Of a stretch of 64,000 nt of DNA, positions 23,601 to 34,176 are shown one piece after another. Positions within the stretch are counted from its first letter, which is position 1. Each line of letters begins with the position of its first letter. The notes under the pieces were generated by a model, which saw only the letters and a list, made by a program, of their open reading frames with translations, searched no databases and was not told the origin of the DNA. Source of the DNA: Loxodes magnus (Eukaryota > Ciliophora > Karyorelictea > Loxodida > Loxodidae); NCBI GenBank assembly GCA_946699065.1, contig CAMPDV010000522.1, positions 62,001 through 126,000 on the forward strand, given 5' to 3'. The position numbers and the translations under genes are program-made.

Positions 23601-24424
23601 AGAACTGATTTATGTCCGTTTCCTCAAACTATTTCTGAAATTTTTCTTAGACCAATTCTTGTTGGAGTTTTATAAATCAAATTCTCTTTTTCTATATATA
23701 TTCACGACTTTTTTTAACTATTTGTAATATTAATCTTCCAGGTTGATGATCTCCTATTGTTCTGCGTTGGTAAAATTAAGTGTTAATGATGTCGGGTGAT
23801 ATAAATGGATCTGTTAAGAAATAGTCAATTTTGAATTTGCTTCTACCTTAAATTGTGATGTATGTTGGATCTTGTGTTGGGTCTTTGCATGTCAGATCAA
23901 ATTCTTGCATAAAATTTAGTAAATGTTACCCTGCTATATTTAGTTCATTTGGTAGAAATTATGGTATGTGAGCATTGAAATCACCCACTACTATTATTTG
24001 AAGTCCTAGACCGATTGCTGTGTGTACAAATTGTCGTAATCCGTCATAGAAAATATCCAGTTGTTCTTACTCTTAGGTTGTCGGAGCATAAATGTTTATT
24101 ATTGCTAATCTGCTATCCAGACTTATACCTATTATACGACTGCCCTGGTATAATTCTATTTAGTTGAGACCCTCTATTTCTATTTCTTTTACTCTATCTA
24201 GTCATTTTTCTCTGATATAGAGTGCTACTCCTTTACTATGATTTGTGCCTAACTTTATACACGCTCTGAATCCAAATAGTTGTGGCATATCTTCGAAATA
24301 CGCTACATGTATTTCTTATAACGCCATAATATCTATCATTTTTTCTTCCATAAACTTTAGTAGTTAAGCTTTGTTTGATCTTATTCCTCTTATATTGGAG
24401 GTACCGAAATTTATTCTTTCTCAT
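20680..24424 (-). CDS. L1 ORF2: endonuclease and reverse transcriptase
   Basis: Endonuclease motifs in order: NFGTSNIRGIRSNK, MALQEIHV (catalytic Glu), HSKGVALYI, AIINIYAPTT and VVGDFNAHIPQFLPNE (catalytic Asp/Asn). Reverse transcriptase motifs: AAGPDQIQ, NYRPISLFN, FIDIKKAFDSV, KGVKQGCTCSPNLFN and the catalytic LAYADDIAC at about 22350-22375. TGA read as Trp occurs repeatedly (QWKAAGPD, SDIWHSL). A Glu-rich C-terminal tail (EEIDSELS, LEEELDEAQE) reaches the 3' end. One or two frame changes between 23.1 and 23.9 kb break the ORF, unless they are assembly errors. The enzyme nicks target DNA and reverse transcribes the element RNA there. Confidence 0.85.
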
Positions 24425-24429
24425 TCTAT

Positions 24430-25815
24430 TTGAGAAGAGTTATCTATTGAGTTTATTTGGGTATGGCCGATTTAATCTTAATCTTGTTCTATATTAGATT
24501 AGTCGCCTGTGATGTTGATTTCTGGTGCTATTACTTGTTCAACTTTTTGTAGGTTATTTTGTGAAATTATTTGTTAAGATTTAAATCCATAGTCTTCAAG
24601 GGTTTTATTCTTTTTTTAAATTCAAGTATATGCTTTTTGTCGAGATTATTACTGATTAGTTCTTTAGTTTCATCAGTGTTTTGGAGTTCAGCTTTGGTTT
24701 TCTATGTGTTTTTGAAGTGATATATTTCTTTTATCTTACAACTTATGTTATTTATTCTTGTTGTTATATAACTCTTCTTACCATTTTTCGTCAGCTTTAG
24801 AAGTTTGTCTTGCATTATAAAGCTTGTACTAGAAGCTCATGAGATTAGAAATAATTCCATTTTGCTTAAAATTAGGAATATTATTTTATTGATTATTGAG
24901 GAAATTACTTAGGATTCTCTTACATAACTTGTTCTTCATTTTAATTCCTATTTTTGCTTCTTCTTTCACATCCTGCAAAGAATTGCTACTTAACTCAATC
25001 TACATCACATTGTTCTGAAGATTTTCTGCATCCTTTATAATTGCTTAGATTGATTCCCTTCTTTTACACTGATATGTGCTATGCCCTACTGCTTAGCAGT
25101 TCTCGCATTTTCATATAGCTGGGTGATTTAGTCTAACCGTCTTGTCCAGAATTTTTATTGAGATTGGGATTTTCTAAGTGTCTTCTTGTCTTTCAAGTTG
25201 CAAGTATACAGTTATTTTGCCATTTAATCAGGTTGTATTTTCGTAGGTATTAATGACCGTTTAGATAATTTTACCAAATTTTGTTAGCTGTACTTCCATT
25301 TGGGCCGTTGTTAAGTCAATATCTAGGTTATAGTGTACTGGGTAGTTTGAGTAGTTGTAATATTAGTCTATATTTCTTTTTTCAATTGGTATAACCAGCG
25401 TCTTATATTTCCATTTAGTTTTTTGTCCAAACTGTTCATATGCTTCTGAGTTTTTAAATGCTATAAGTACTATTCCTGTTTGTAGGACTTAAACCCTTGC
25501 AATGTTTTAATCGTAATTCTATTTCAGTTATTTAAAAAATTCTTGGATTGCTTCATCTTATCCGATAATTTAATTATTTATATTTTGATTGCCGTATGCC
25601 TGTTAAAGGTAGGAGTTAAAGTAGGCGACTCCTATTCATTTGGAGAAGTTTTACTGAGCATTTTCATGCACAGTTTGCAGATCCTATTGCTTATTCGGTC
25701 CTACTATTTGGACAATTTCTTCATATTCATTCTTTTGTACTGTTGCTAGAGCCATTAGTTTCTTTCTATATTGTCTCTTGTTTTTTTGGTTATAGATTTG
25801 TTGTTATCTTTCCAT
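24430..25815 (-). CDS. L1 ORF1: RNA-binding protein with CCHC knuckle
   Basis: ATG 25815 gives MERQQQIYNQKNKRQYRKK; the frame is open further upstream to about 25960. Next come EEIVQIVGPNKQQD, DEAIQEFFKQLKQNYDQ and ARVQVLQTGIVLIAFKNSEA, which looks like an RRM-type fold. Then IPISIKILDKTVRL and the zinc knuckle CENCQAVGHSTYQC near 25080-25120. A charged helical tail follows. No isolated stop separates it convincingly from the endonuclease; base 25815 and base 23985 are in the same frame, with a local frame disturbance near 24.66 kb. ORF1 and ORF2 may be one polyprotein. The arrangement RRM-like plus CCHC is common in ORF1p of several LINE clades. Confidence 0.75.
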
Positions 25816-25999
25816 TCCTCCTTATAGTGTTTTGTTTACTTTCAGAAGTAATACTATTTTTTAGTGCTTTAGCACATTATAGTTTCCAGCGTATTTTTGG
25901 GGTGAGATGAGAAGGCTCCTTCATGTCTTTGGCTGTTCATTATTATCTACTGCCGAGTTGAGCGACATGCGAAGGCAGAAGATAGTTTTAAAATTACTA

Positions 26000-26540
26000 A
26001 GAGCCATTTTAAAAATATATATTTAATATTATAATTTTGAACTGTAAGATACATATAATATATTTAATATTTAATTAATTTAACTGATTAAGGATGTGGG
26101 GATAAATGAAAGTTAGATTCATAAGCAAGAAAATCAGAATTTTAGATCTAAAAATAAAAAGTTATTAATCCTAAACATTTAGCAAAGAAGTATAAGTTTA
26201 GAAGTGATATGATTATTTAGTTTTTTTATCTCTGAAAAAATTTTAAATAATTCTTTCATGCTTTCTTACTTCCAAAAGCGGAATATGAATTCGAAATTAA
26301 TTTCGTGAATAATTCTTCGAGGAATTATAGTAAAAAATTTAAGAGTAAGATAGATAAAAAAGCAAGACATGCAGTGTAAAGTTAAAATTAAACATTTTAG
26401 GAACTCATTTGTAAATTTAAATAATTTATCCTTTTTATATTTTTAAAACAAGAGGAAAAAAAGGGAAATTTCTTGTCATCAGTCTCTTCTTAAAAGGTTT
26501 CATCTTAATCAAGCAACAAATATTAAAAAATACTTTAAGA
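26000..26540 (+). other. Flank of L1; possible remainder of the SNARE-like gene
   Basis: Around 26085-26200 the plus strand reads LIKDVGINESQIHKQ, which could continue a Qb-SNARE after its central helix, and an alternative frame ends in a hydrophobic QFFYL. Neither is long enough for certainty. The rest is A-rich sequence without a gene. Confidence 0.25.
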
Positions 26541-26550
26541 ACTCAGAGTC

Positions 26551-27057
26551 ATGAAACAAGAAAATTTTAACTTATTAAAACAAGTATAAGAACTAGAAAA
26601 GAAAACAAAATTTCTGATGATCAATGTGTAAGATAAAAAAATTGGAAATAAACAAGAAGAAAATGGTAAAATAGAATAATTAGAAACTAAATTAAATCAA
26701 TTCGCAGAATTGAATGAAAGCATACTCCTATCAAAGCTTTCGATGAAAGATCCAATAGACTTAGAATAGCATATCCCAACAACTTATATTCCCTAACGGT
26801 AAATTATGACATGTTGATATTGCAAGATACCTATATATAAAGTAAGAAACTACTTCCAATTTAGACTTAAGGAAAAGAGAATCATAGAAAATCACTGGGA
26901 AAATATTTTCAGAATCTACTCCAATTTTGAAGGAAAACTTTATAGAAAGAAAATACTCTAACTAATTAGAGAAGCTCCGCATATTTAACATGCAGTTATG
27001 AATTGACATATCGGAAACTATTAGCAAAAACAAATTAAAAATCATGAGGACTTATGA
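26551..27057 (+). CDS. ORF1-like protein with degenerate zinc knuckle
   Basis: ATG 26551 to TGA 27055-27057 is 168 residues without indel. The N-terminal half is a coiled coil (QVQELEKKTKF, QLETKLNQFAELNES). The knuckle position reads CWYCKIPIYKVRNY: the expected His and last Cys are both Tyr, each one transition away. Zinc binding is therefore probably lost although the frame is intact. Trp codons in CWYC and NWH are TGA. It is followed by an inverted repeat (CGTGGA..TCCACG) and an ATT-repeat, i.e. a complete 3' end, then directly by SINE A copy 2. Confidence 0.65.
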
Positions 27058-27099
27058 TAGACTTGATCCAGACAAATTGTAAGTTTCTTTTTATTAACA

Positions 27100-27178
27100 A
27101 AAAACTATTAATTCGTGGAAAACCAAATAAAGATGACTCCACGTTAATCAATTATTATTATTATACTACTATATATAT
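27100..27178 (+). other. 3' hairpin and ATT-repeat tail of the ORF1 unit
   Basis: An inverted repeat CGTGGA...TCCACG around 27114-27143 is followed by ATTATTATTATT. Same order as at 34.0 and 36.7 kb (hairpins, then TTA-type microsatellite), marking the element's 3' terminus. Confidence 0.5.
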
Positions 27179-27179
27179 A

Positions 27180-27592
27180 AAATGGATGTCGGCCGCGTCA
27201 GACAAATTAGTAGGTAATCTGGTGCAGTGTATACTGCATTGCGAGTAATCTCGCACTAGATGCCACCACAGGGAAGGGTGGATAAGCTCCGTTGGAACGT
27301 ACCTAACTTACCCCGAGGGTTCTCTCTAGCAGTATGAAAGTTTGACTGACGGGTCTTCTAATTACCGACTTAATAACTATCTCTTATTTGGACTTTATTC
27401 AAGAAGACTGAAGCATTTGACTCAAGATTTAAGAATAATTTTTAATAAGAAAATTCCCCATTTGGAGAAGCTGGCATGATTCATCGGACCTGTAGAATTT
27501 TAACAAGAAACATGAGAACATTTTTCTTAATATTAAATATTAATATTGAAAGAGCTGCACGCCAATAAGATGCTACGCGATCTATAATCATT
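27180..27592 (+). repeat. SINE-like repeat family A, copy 2
   Basis: 413 bp, homologous throughout to 2564-2958 and 32064-32472. It begins ATGGATGTCGGCCGCGTCAG and ends in the terminal hairpin (AGAGCTGCACGCC ... GATGCTACGCGATCT) followed by ATAATCATTTTTATTTATTT. No coding capacity seen. Confidence 0.85.
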
Positions 27593-27646
27593 TTTATTTA
27601 TTTATATCGCTAAAAATATTTAAAATTTTATATTAAATTAAACTTA

Positions 27647-28153
27647 GAAGCTTAAGAAGACTGTAATAAGGATATAAGATTCCTTTTCGAAAAATCAAAT
27701 AAACTCATAACTTTTTCTAATAATATCAAGTATAATTTAAATAAAGATATGACCACGTAAAGCACTCTGAGATATGTATTTGCTGTATCTTTGGATTCTA
27801 CTAACATATATAGAACCTTGAAGTTTTACAATATGTTATTAAGAATTCCAAGATGAAGAAATTATGATATATTAAACTTTTAACCTATAATTAGAACTAT
27901 ATAAATCATAGTTTTCCTAGTAGATACAACTTTAGCAGATTGATTAAAGGATTAAATGCTTTAATTTAAAGCTACTTCAAAGAAGAATTTAATTTCTATA
28001 ACATTGTGATAAATAAATGAAATAACAGAATAATATCTTAAACACTTGAATAGGAATGTAAAAGAATAAAAGTACTGCAAAAGGTTACTAAATCAAAGTT
28101 AGTGAGTTGGGAGACTTAAAAGAAGCATTAATTATCTATGTGATATATGGCAA
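27647..28153 (+). CDS. Unrecognised protein fragment
   Basis: An open plus-strand frame begins right after SINE A copy 2: DIRFLFEKSNKLITFSNN, LRYVFAVSLDSTNI, IIVFLVDTTLADWLKDQ, NEITEQYLKHLNRNVKEQ. Alternating hydrophobic strands and helices look like a folded domain; the FAVSLDST and FLVDTT strands loosely suggest an alpha/beta fold, but I do not recognise a family. No start codon is visible, so like the kinase after copy 1 it may be 5'-truncated by the repeat. TGA as Trp occurs at RWRNY and ADWLKD. Confidence 0.4.
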
Positions 28154-28159
28154 AAATGT

Positions 28160-28930
28160 ACTAAATAAAATTAATTTTTAGATAATTAATTGAAAATTAT
28201 ATAATTATATCTTAATATATTAAAACAAAAATGGAAAAGTTATCACATAAACTAAATACTATAAGTAATAATTTTAAATTATATGTACTTAAATAAATTT
28301 ATAAAAAAGCATTAAATAAAGAAATTCTCTTTATCAAAGTAAAGAAGTCAATAATTTAAAATTTAATTTCATATTTTTAATGTATTATTTTGTTAATATA
28401 CGAGTAAATTTCAACTGAGAAAACATTAGAATAGCTTTTCTAATAAGGTATATATCTAAATAACTTTCTACATTATTTAGATTTAATTATAAAATATTTA
28501 AACGTAATCACTTCGATTTGTAGAGCTTTTAAAAGTAACTTCTTAATATTTATTTAGGTTTTCAAGAAAAATATATAAAAAATTTATTCTCTATAGCAGG
28601 TAAATAAATTAGCATTACATTTTATTTTTGAAAGTATCTAATTAATAAGGAGCATAAAACTCGTAAAGTAGAAAATAAAAAAATGTAAATGTACAATTTA
28701 AGATATTTTGATAAAATACACATTTAATATAATGTGAAAATAAGCTGTATTAGTAAAATTATGATAATAAAATTACAAATTATATTATTATTTTATTATT
28801 AATTTTCTAGCTTTAAATCACAGAATTTCAAGTTAGATTGATAAAAAAAGGCAAAGTGAAAATAGTTTCTATATGCTAAAGGAATGAAATTCTAATTATG
28901 AAGAAATATTTTAAAGAACTAAATCATTAA
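28160..28930. other. AT-rich spacer
   Basis: No supported gene or shared repeat. Confidence 0.55.
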
Positions 28931-28939
28931 TCATTAAAA

Positions 28940-29200
28940 CAAAAGTTGCCTTTCAACTTTATCAAATTATATCTCTGTTTCTTGAAAAGAAATAGTAACC
29001 CATTGAGTCCAATATCTTCCTTTTGTAAATTAACTAAGGTGTAATCCAAAGCATGATCAATTTATTTAATATCTTCTAACTTCTTTTTTCTCAATTTCTC
29101 AAATTAGGCGCATTTAAGAAAGCAGATAGTTCAGTTCCAACACTCTTTTTCAGTTTTTTTACTTATTTATTTTCTGCTTTTTCAGAGAGTAATTAGTTAA
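28940..29200 (-). CDS. Possible small coiled-coil coding segment
   Basis: Minus strand: SEKAENKQVKKLKKSVG, then, after a one-base frame change, KCAQFEKLRKKKLEDIKQ, IDHALDYTLVNLQKEDIG. Good protein-like composition but short, broken, with no recognised family. Could be an exon or a remnant. Confidence 0.35.
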
Positions 29201-30160
29201 TACTGAAAATATAATTAATTACAAAAAAATGAAAAAATGTGAAAAAATAAAAAATAAATGAATGAACAAAAAGATATAAATAACTGATTATTTCTAATAA
29301 TATAGATAATAATAAGATAAAGTTAAAAATATAAAATTGTATTTATATTAAAGGAAATTGAAAATAAGTTAAATTAGTTATATAAGAAAGCTTTATAAAA
29401 TAATTATATTAATTATATAAAAGCATTGCTGTTATAATATTATGATAGAGTATTATTGTAAAACTATTAGTATAGCTGTAGATCTTATTTCTAATTTATG
29501 GTTGCTTTTTTGCTTTTGAAATAGTAGGAAAAATAATCACATTGAGATAAAGATAGTAATTTCAATAAAGAATTGGCATTTTATCTTTATTGATGAAAAA
29601 TAAACTTAGAAATAGATTATATCGTGAAATAACTTAATAATTTATAAGTTTTGATTTTATTATAGAATTTGAATTAACCTACTAGATATAGGTTTAAGCA
29701 TAACTAGTAAATATTATATATTAATATAAATAATATACTTAATTAAATTTTTGAATATAGCGTATTTAAAAATTTATTATTATATCTTTACTTAGAAAAT
29801 AAAAAATAGATATTTGAAAATTATTAAAATTTAATTATTATGAATAAACATTTTATAGAAGAATCTTTATTATTTTAATTATCTAAAGTTTAAATAATAA
29901 TATCAAGCATTTTAAAGCTTTAGTCTAATTAATTTTAGATCTCTAAGTATTTTTATTCCTTGAATAAAGTATTTTTTGTAAAATGTAAAAGTAATTTTTA
30001 ATTTATTTTTCTATAAAATCTTTTTACATGAAACGTTTCATAAGGTTTAAATAAAAAATATCTAAGCTATTTTAATAAGTATTATTAAACTAAAAAGTTA
30101 ATTAATTTAATTAATATAAATATTACCCTTCCTTTACTTTTAGATTCTTATTTATTATAT
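29200..30160. other. AT-rich spacer
   Basis: Homopolymer-rich AT sequence; nothing supported. Confidence 0.6.
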
Positions 30161-30170
30161 ATAAAAAAAG

Positions 30171-30610
30171 ATGGCTTCAAGAAATAAGAATTGCATGAGA
30201 AAACTTCTAACAATCAAAAAGGCTTAAACAATGATTTCTATATCTTCAAACTGGATAATTAGAAATTAACAAAAGAAGTTGAAGATATAAATTAATTAAC
30301 TTAAAATCTTATGCTAACTATTAACAAATTAGTCAACTAAAAGTGCGCAAATTAAGAAAATAACTTATAGTCTCAGATATAATAGATGGAAAAATAATTT
30401 AACACATAAAAAGGAATTTAAGATAAACTTTAGATCAGATAATTAATTAACTGGAACGTAAAAACATAAATTAACTAAATAACCCAGAATCAAGAGCGAA
30501 ACAGAACGTATTCCTAGACTTTGTAAACTAAAAGAGAAAGCTAAAATGCAGATTTTGCAAAAAATAGAGACACATGATAAAAAGCTACAAATTTTAGTAG
30601 AAATATGATA
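30171..30610 (+). pseudogene. ORF1-like unit, decayed
   Basis: ATG 30171 after an A-run, then frame changes. The downstream frame has a coiled-coil stretch (QLKVRKLRKQLIVSD, ERKNINQLNNPE) and a knuckle CRFCKKQRHMIKSY in which the last Cys is Tyr. Probably an old ORF1 unit. A terminal hairpin in the opposite orientation lies 20 bp further on, the same tail-to-tail layout as at 17.7 kb. Confidence 0.6.
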
Positions 30611-30631
30611 TAAATAAAATATATAAATAAA

Positions 30632-30676
30632 AATGATTATAGAGCGCGTAGCCCCCCTTGGTACGCAGTTCTTTCC
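30632..30676 (-). repeat. Shared 3'-terminal hairpin
   Basis: The reverse complement reads GAACTGCGTACCAAGG then GGGGCTACGCGCTCTATAAT, a hairpin with a GCGTA/TACGC stem and CC/GG extension. Terminus of an element that extends right for about 120 bp. Confidence 0.7.
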
Positions 30677-32060
30677 ATATTTCAATATATATCTGCTTCT
30701 TCAAGTAAGCCTTCAGGTATAGAAATTCTTCTCTTATTAGTTACATATCTTCATCATTTTCCTCTACATTATGCTAATTTTTAATATTTAAAAATTAAGT
30801 TTTTAATTTGCTTTTTTAATATTTTTTATCTTAATTTTATTTCTTAATGGTTGTTTAAAGACGATTTAGTTTTTTTCTTTTTATATTATAAGTATATTAC
30901 TATTTTTTAATAAGAAATTTATTTAAATTATTTCTACATTTTAGTTTCTTACTTTTATTAATATTTTTTGAATTTTTTTTAGATTTTATTTGGTTTAGAG
31001 ATACTTTTATTCTAGATTTTTTTTATCTTTTATTTTTCTTTTAAAAATTTGAAAACCATCAAAAATTTATTCTTTTTTTTGCTTTTTTAGGTCGAATTAT
31101 AAATTTATTTTCCTTTTTTTTCTTTTAAGATAGGAAAAGTTTTTATAAAGTTGCTTTTCAATTTTTTCTTTCTTATAAATTTTTTTCAGATATTTTTATT
31201 ATAGTTTTTTTTATTTTTAATTTAAATTTTCTTTCATTATTTTATTTTTTATTGTGAAATTAAAAAATCATACGAAATTTAGAATTTTTAATTTCTTTTT
31301 ATTTTTTGCAAGGTTATATTTTTGACATGATATATTACTTTATTCTTTTCTTTTTAATATTTAACTCTGGACAATCTCTCAACTAGATTTCGATTGAATA
31401 TGTTTGATTAATCATATAAGTTAATTTAATTAAGGCTATTTTATTTTTTTTAAATCATTGGAGGTTTTTTATTTAAAAAATTTTAATGGGAAACTATTTT
31501 AATAAATCTTCTAATTTTGAAATATTTTATATTTAATATAATTTTTATTTTAAGATTTAAAATAATGATTCATAATTTAGTCTTTCATTTTTTCAAGCAA
31601 ACTAAAATTTAAGATTTTTTTATTAACTTTTTTCTTAAAATTTTTTTTAAAAGCTTTTTTTAATTAAATTTTTTCATTAGATGACAATTTTTAGTTTATG
31701 CGAATTTCTTATATCTTTTAAAAAAAATGTATTAAATTTTTTGAATGTAAAAATAACAGAATATTCTGAAATATCTTTAAATTAAAAACATTAATTATTA
31801 AATTTTTCAAAAATAAATTTTTAAAGTTCTTTTTCAGTATACTTTCGATATTTATTTTATAATTGTATTTATTATTTTACAGTTGTGTTTATAAAAAGCT
31901 TTTACTTTTTTTCAAAAATCTTAGGTAGTATATATCTTTAAGCGGAAAGGGTTATTTTAATTTTTAGATATTTAATATATTTATTCTAACCTATCTATTC
32001 TTTATCTTACAATTTTCCTATCTGTTTTTTTAAGAAATATACAATGCAATATTATATAAT
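30677..32060. other. T-rich spacer
   Basis: After about 120 bp of possible element body, the plus strand becomes strongly T-rich with long T runs. The minus strand is open in places but low-complexity; no gene supported. Confidence 0.55.
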
Positions 32061-32063
32061 ATA

Positions 32064-32472
32064 AAATGATTGTCGGCCGCATCAGATAAATTAGTAGGTA
32101 ATCTGGTGCAGTGTATAATGAATTGTGAGTAATTTGTACTAGATGCCATCACTGGGAAGGGTGGATAAGCTCCGTTGAGACATGCCTAACTTACCCCGAG
32201 GGTTCTCTCTAGCAGTATGAAAGTTTGACTAACGGACTTTCTAATTACCGACTTAATAACTAATTCTTATTTGAACCTTATTCAAGAAGACTGAAACATT
32301 TGACTCAAGTTTTAAGAATAATTTTTAATAAGAAGATTCGCCATTTGGAGAAGTTGACATAACTCATTGGACTTCTAGAATTTTAGCAAGAAACATGATA
32401 AAATTTTTCTAAATATTAAATATTAATAAAAGAGCTACGGCAAATGAGGTGCTACACGCTCTATAATAATTG
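32064..32472 (+). repeat. SINE-like repeat family A, copy 3
   Basis: 409 bp. Closest to copy 2, sharing the block GGGAAGGGTGGATAAGCTCC that copy 1 lacks. Ends in AGAGCTACGGCAAATGAGG then TGCTACACGCTCTATAAT. Confidence 0.85.
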
Positions 32473-33240
32473 ATTTATTTATGACATATTTTAATAAACA
32501 TTATTTAAAAGAAAAATTCTTCAACAAATAATTTAATTTATATTTTAAAATTTCTTTAACATTTTTTTACAACTTTTTTCATTTTTTATTTAATTATCCA
32601 AAAATTTAAAATCTTAATCAGTTCCAAAAATATATTCTACTTTAAATTGCGTATAAAATAACAAATTTATTTTTCAAAAATCTTAACTTCAAATATTTCA
32701 TTTTGATTTTTTAAATTAATAAATGAAAAAATGATTTCAAAAAGAAGCTTAAATTCATTTTTAGAAATTAAAATTTATAAAATTGAATTTTGAAGAAAGT
32801 TCTAAAAATAATAATTAAAGCTAAAAAATAAAAAAAATAGATAGTTGATCATTAAAAAAATCTAATGATATCAAATTTTAAGAATTTATAAAATACCAAC
32901 CTGAAATAATTAGGTTATCCTCCATAGTCTCTTATAAAATAAAAAAGATAGGAAGAAGAACCTAAAATTTTTACCAAGTTTACTACCTTTCATATGTTTG
33001 CTAAAATTAATCGAAATTCTTTATTTCAAAAACTAAAAAATTTTAGCATATTCCCCTTTATACTAAATACATTATATCAATTTAATTCATATTAAATTAT
33101 TTTTCATATAGTTAAAAATAACATCCATCAAATAACTCAATCTATTTCACTTTCATATACCTAAATTTTTAATAATAAGCAGTAGGAAAGACTTTCATAT
33201 TAAATAATTGCATGCACACAAGTGAGATATTATTAACTAT
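32473..33240. other. AT-rich spacer
   Basis: No supported gene or repeat. Confidence 0.55.
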
Positions 33241-33282
33241 ATAAAACTTAAAAGAGATAAATAAGCTATTAAAGGAAAAAAA

Positions 33283-33861
33283 ATGGAATAATCTATTCGC
33301 CTTTCCAAAAACCAAATTAAGAACGCAAAAAGGAAAGCTGCGAAACAAATGCAGAGACAACAACAAGAAGATAAATCAAGTTCCTCCTCTGAAGGAAAAA
33401 TCATAATCGGAACAATAGAATCGAATCCAGTAAAGGTATAAAAATAATCCGAAATATAAATATAGCTTGACCAAATGAAAACAATAATACAAAATTATTA
33501 GGAAACAATTTACAACCAAGGGGAAAAAATAAGAGAACTAATGAATACTATCGAAGATTAAAATAACGAGCTTCTAATAATTAGACGATAATTGATTTAG
33601 AATAATCTAGTCACGGAATAGTAACTATATGAATAATCTCAATCGAATTTTAAGCAAGAACAAAATATGATTATCGAAAATGTTTCTACATAAGCAAACG
33701 TTTAAGAAAAATAGAATGACTAAAAGATTAATATAGATTTAATCAAAAGAATCGATTAACTTGAAAAAAAAGTATTTCTGAAGAGATTCAAGAAAAAACA
33801 AGGCAAACAATGCTATTATTGCAAATCAAAGTGACACTTATTACAAAATTGCGATTAGTGA
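33283..33861 (+). CDS. ORF1-like protein, family D, intact
   Basis: ATG 33283 after an A-run opens a clean frame: MEQSIRLSKNQIKNAKRKAA, a Ser-rich acidic patch (SSSSSEGKIIIGTIE), a coiled coil of about 100 residues (REQTIYN/REL, NELLIIRRQLIQNNLV), then KRIDQLEKKVFLKRFKKK and the knuckle CYYCKSKWHLLQNC with Trp from TGA. The TGA at 33859-33861 right after the knuckle is taken as stop, though the frame can be read on to the hairpins. Copies of the same family lie at 36.0 and 63.2 kb. No reverse transcriptase is attached. Confidence 0.8.
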
Positions 33862-33959
33862 AGATAAATTTAGATAAAAGAACAATAAAGAACGTTAAGC
33901 ATACTCAGCAGACTCTGAATAACCTAAACAGGGATTTACAAGAGAAAACTATTCACATA

Positions 33960-34110
33960 AAAGACAGAAGATCCTCTGTGGTTCCATCCACATAAAAAAA
34001 TGGCGTGGTATCCATCCACGCTAAAAAAATGGTAGCAAAAACCTGGTTGAAAATCCAGGGAATGCTAAACTTTAATTACTTTTAGTTTACTATTATTACT
34101 ATTATAAAAC
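33960..34110 (+). other. Three-hairpin 3' end of family D
   Basis: Inverted repeats in order: CTGTGGTTCCATCCACAT, CGTGGTATCCATCCACG, CCTGGTTGAAAATCCAGG, spaced by AAAAAAATGG, then a TTATTATTAC tail. Matches 36.67-36.82 kb, where stems are kept while loops change. Likely the RNA structure used for priming. Confidence 0.75.
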
Positions 34111-34176
34111 TTAAAAGATTTTTATATTTATAAAGTCTTTACTTTATAAATACTTACATGAATTTACTTAATTTTA

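Larger units (their letters stand above)
20664..25990 (-). mobile_element. Near full-length LINE, family L1
   Basis: A 5.3-kb minus-strand non-LTR retrotransposon with ORF1 (RNA-binding, CCHC knuckle), an apurinic-type endonuclease and a reverse transcriptase in order. The 3' end carries a GC-richer inverted repeat (CGTGGTGATCC ... GGTGGTACCACG) followed by a TTTA-rich tail at 20640-20664, typical of target-primed integration. Endonuclease (frame of base 23985) and reverse transcriptase (frame of base 22369) differ by one frame, so at least one indel lies between 23.1 and 23.9 kb. No flanking duplication could be settled in the AT-rich flanks. A 5'-truncated copy lies at 46.4-48.7 kb and an endonuclease fragment at 52.9-53.3 kb. 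Confidence 0.9.

Noticed and set aside
25543-25749. Plus-strand 68-residue hydrophobic frame
   Set aside because: Antisense to L1 ORF1, which is coherent on the minus strand.
30677-32060. Long minus-strand open stretches in T-rich DNA
   Set aside because: Open only because TAA/TAG are not stops; composition is nearly pure Lys/Asn/Ile without motif.
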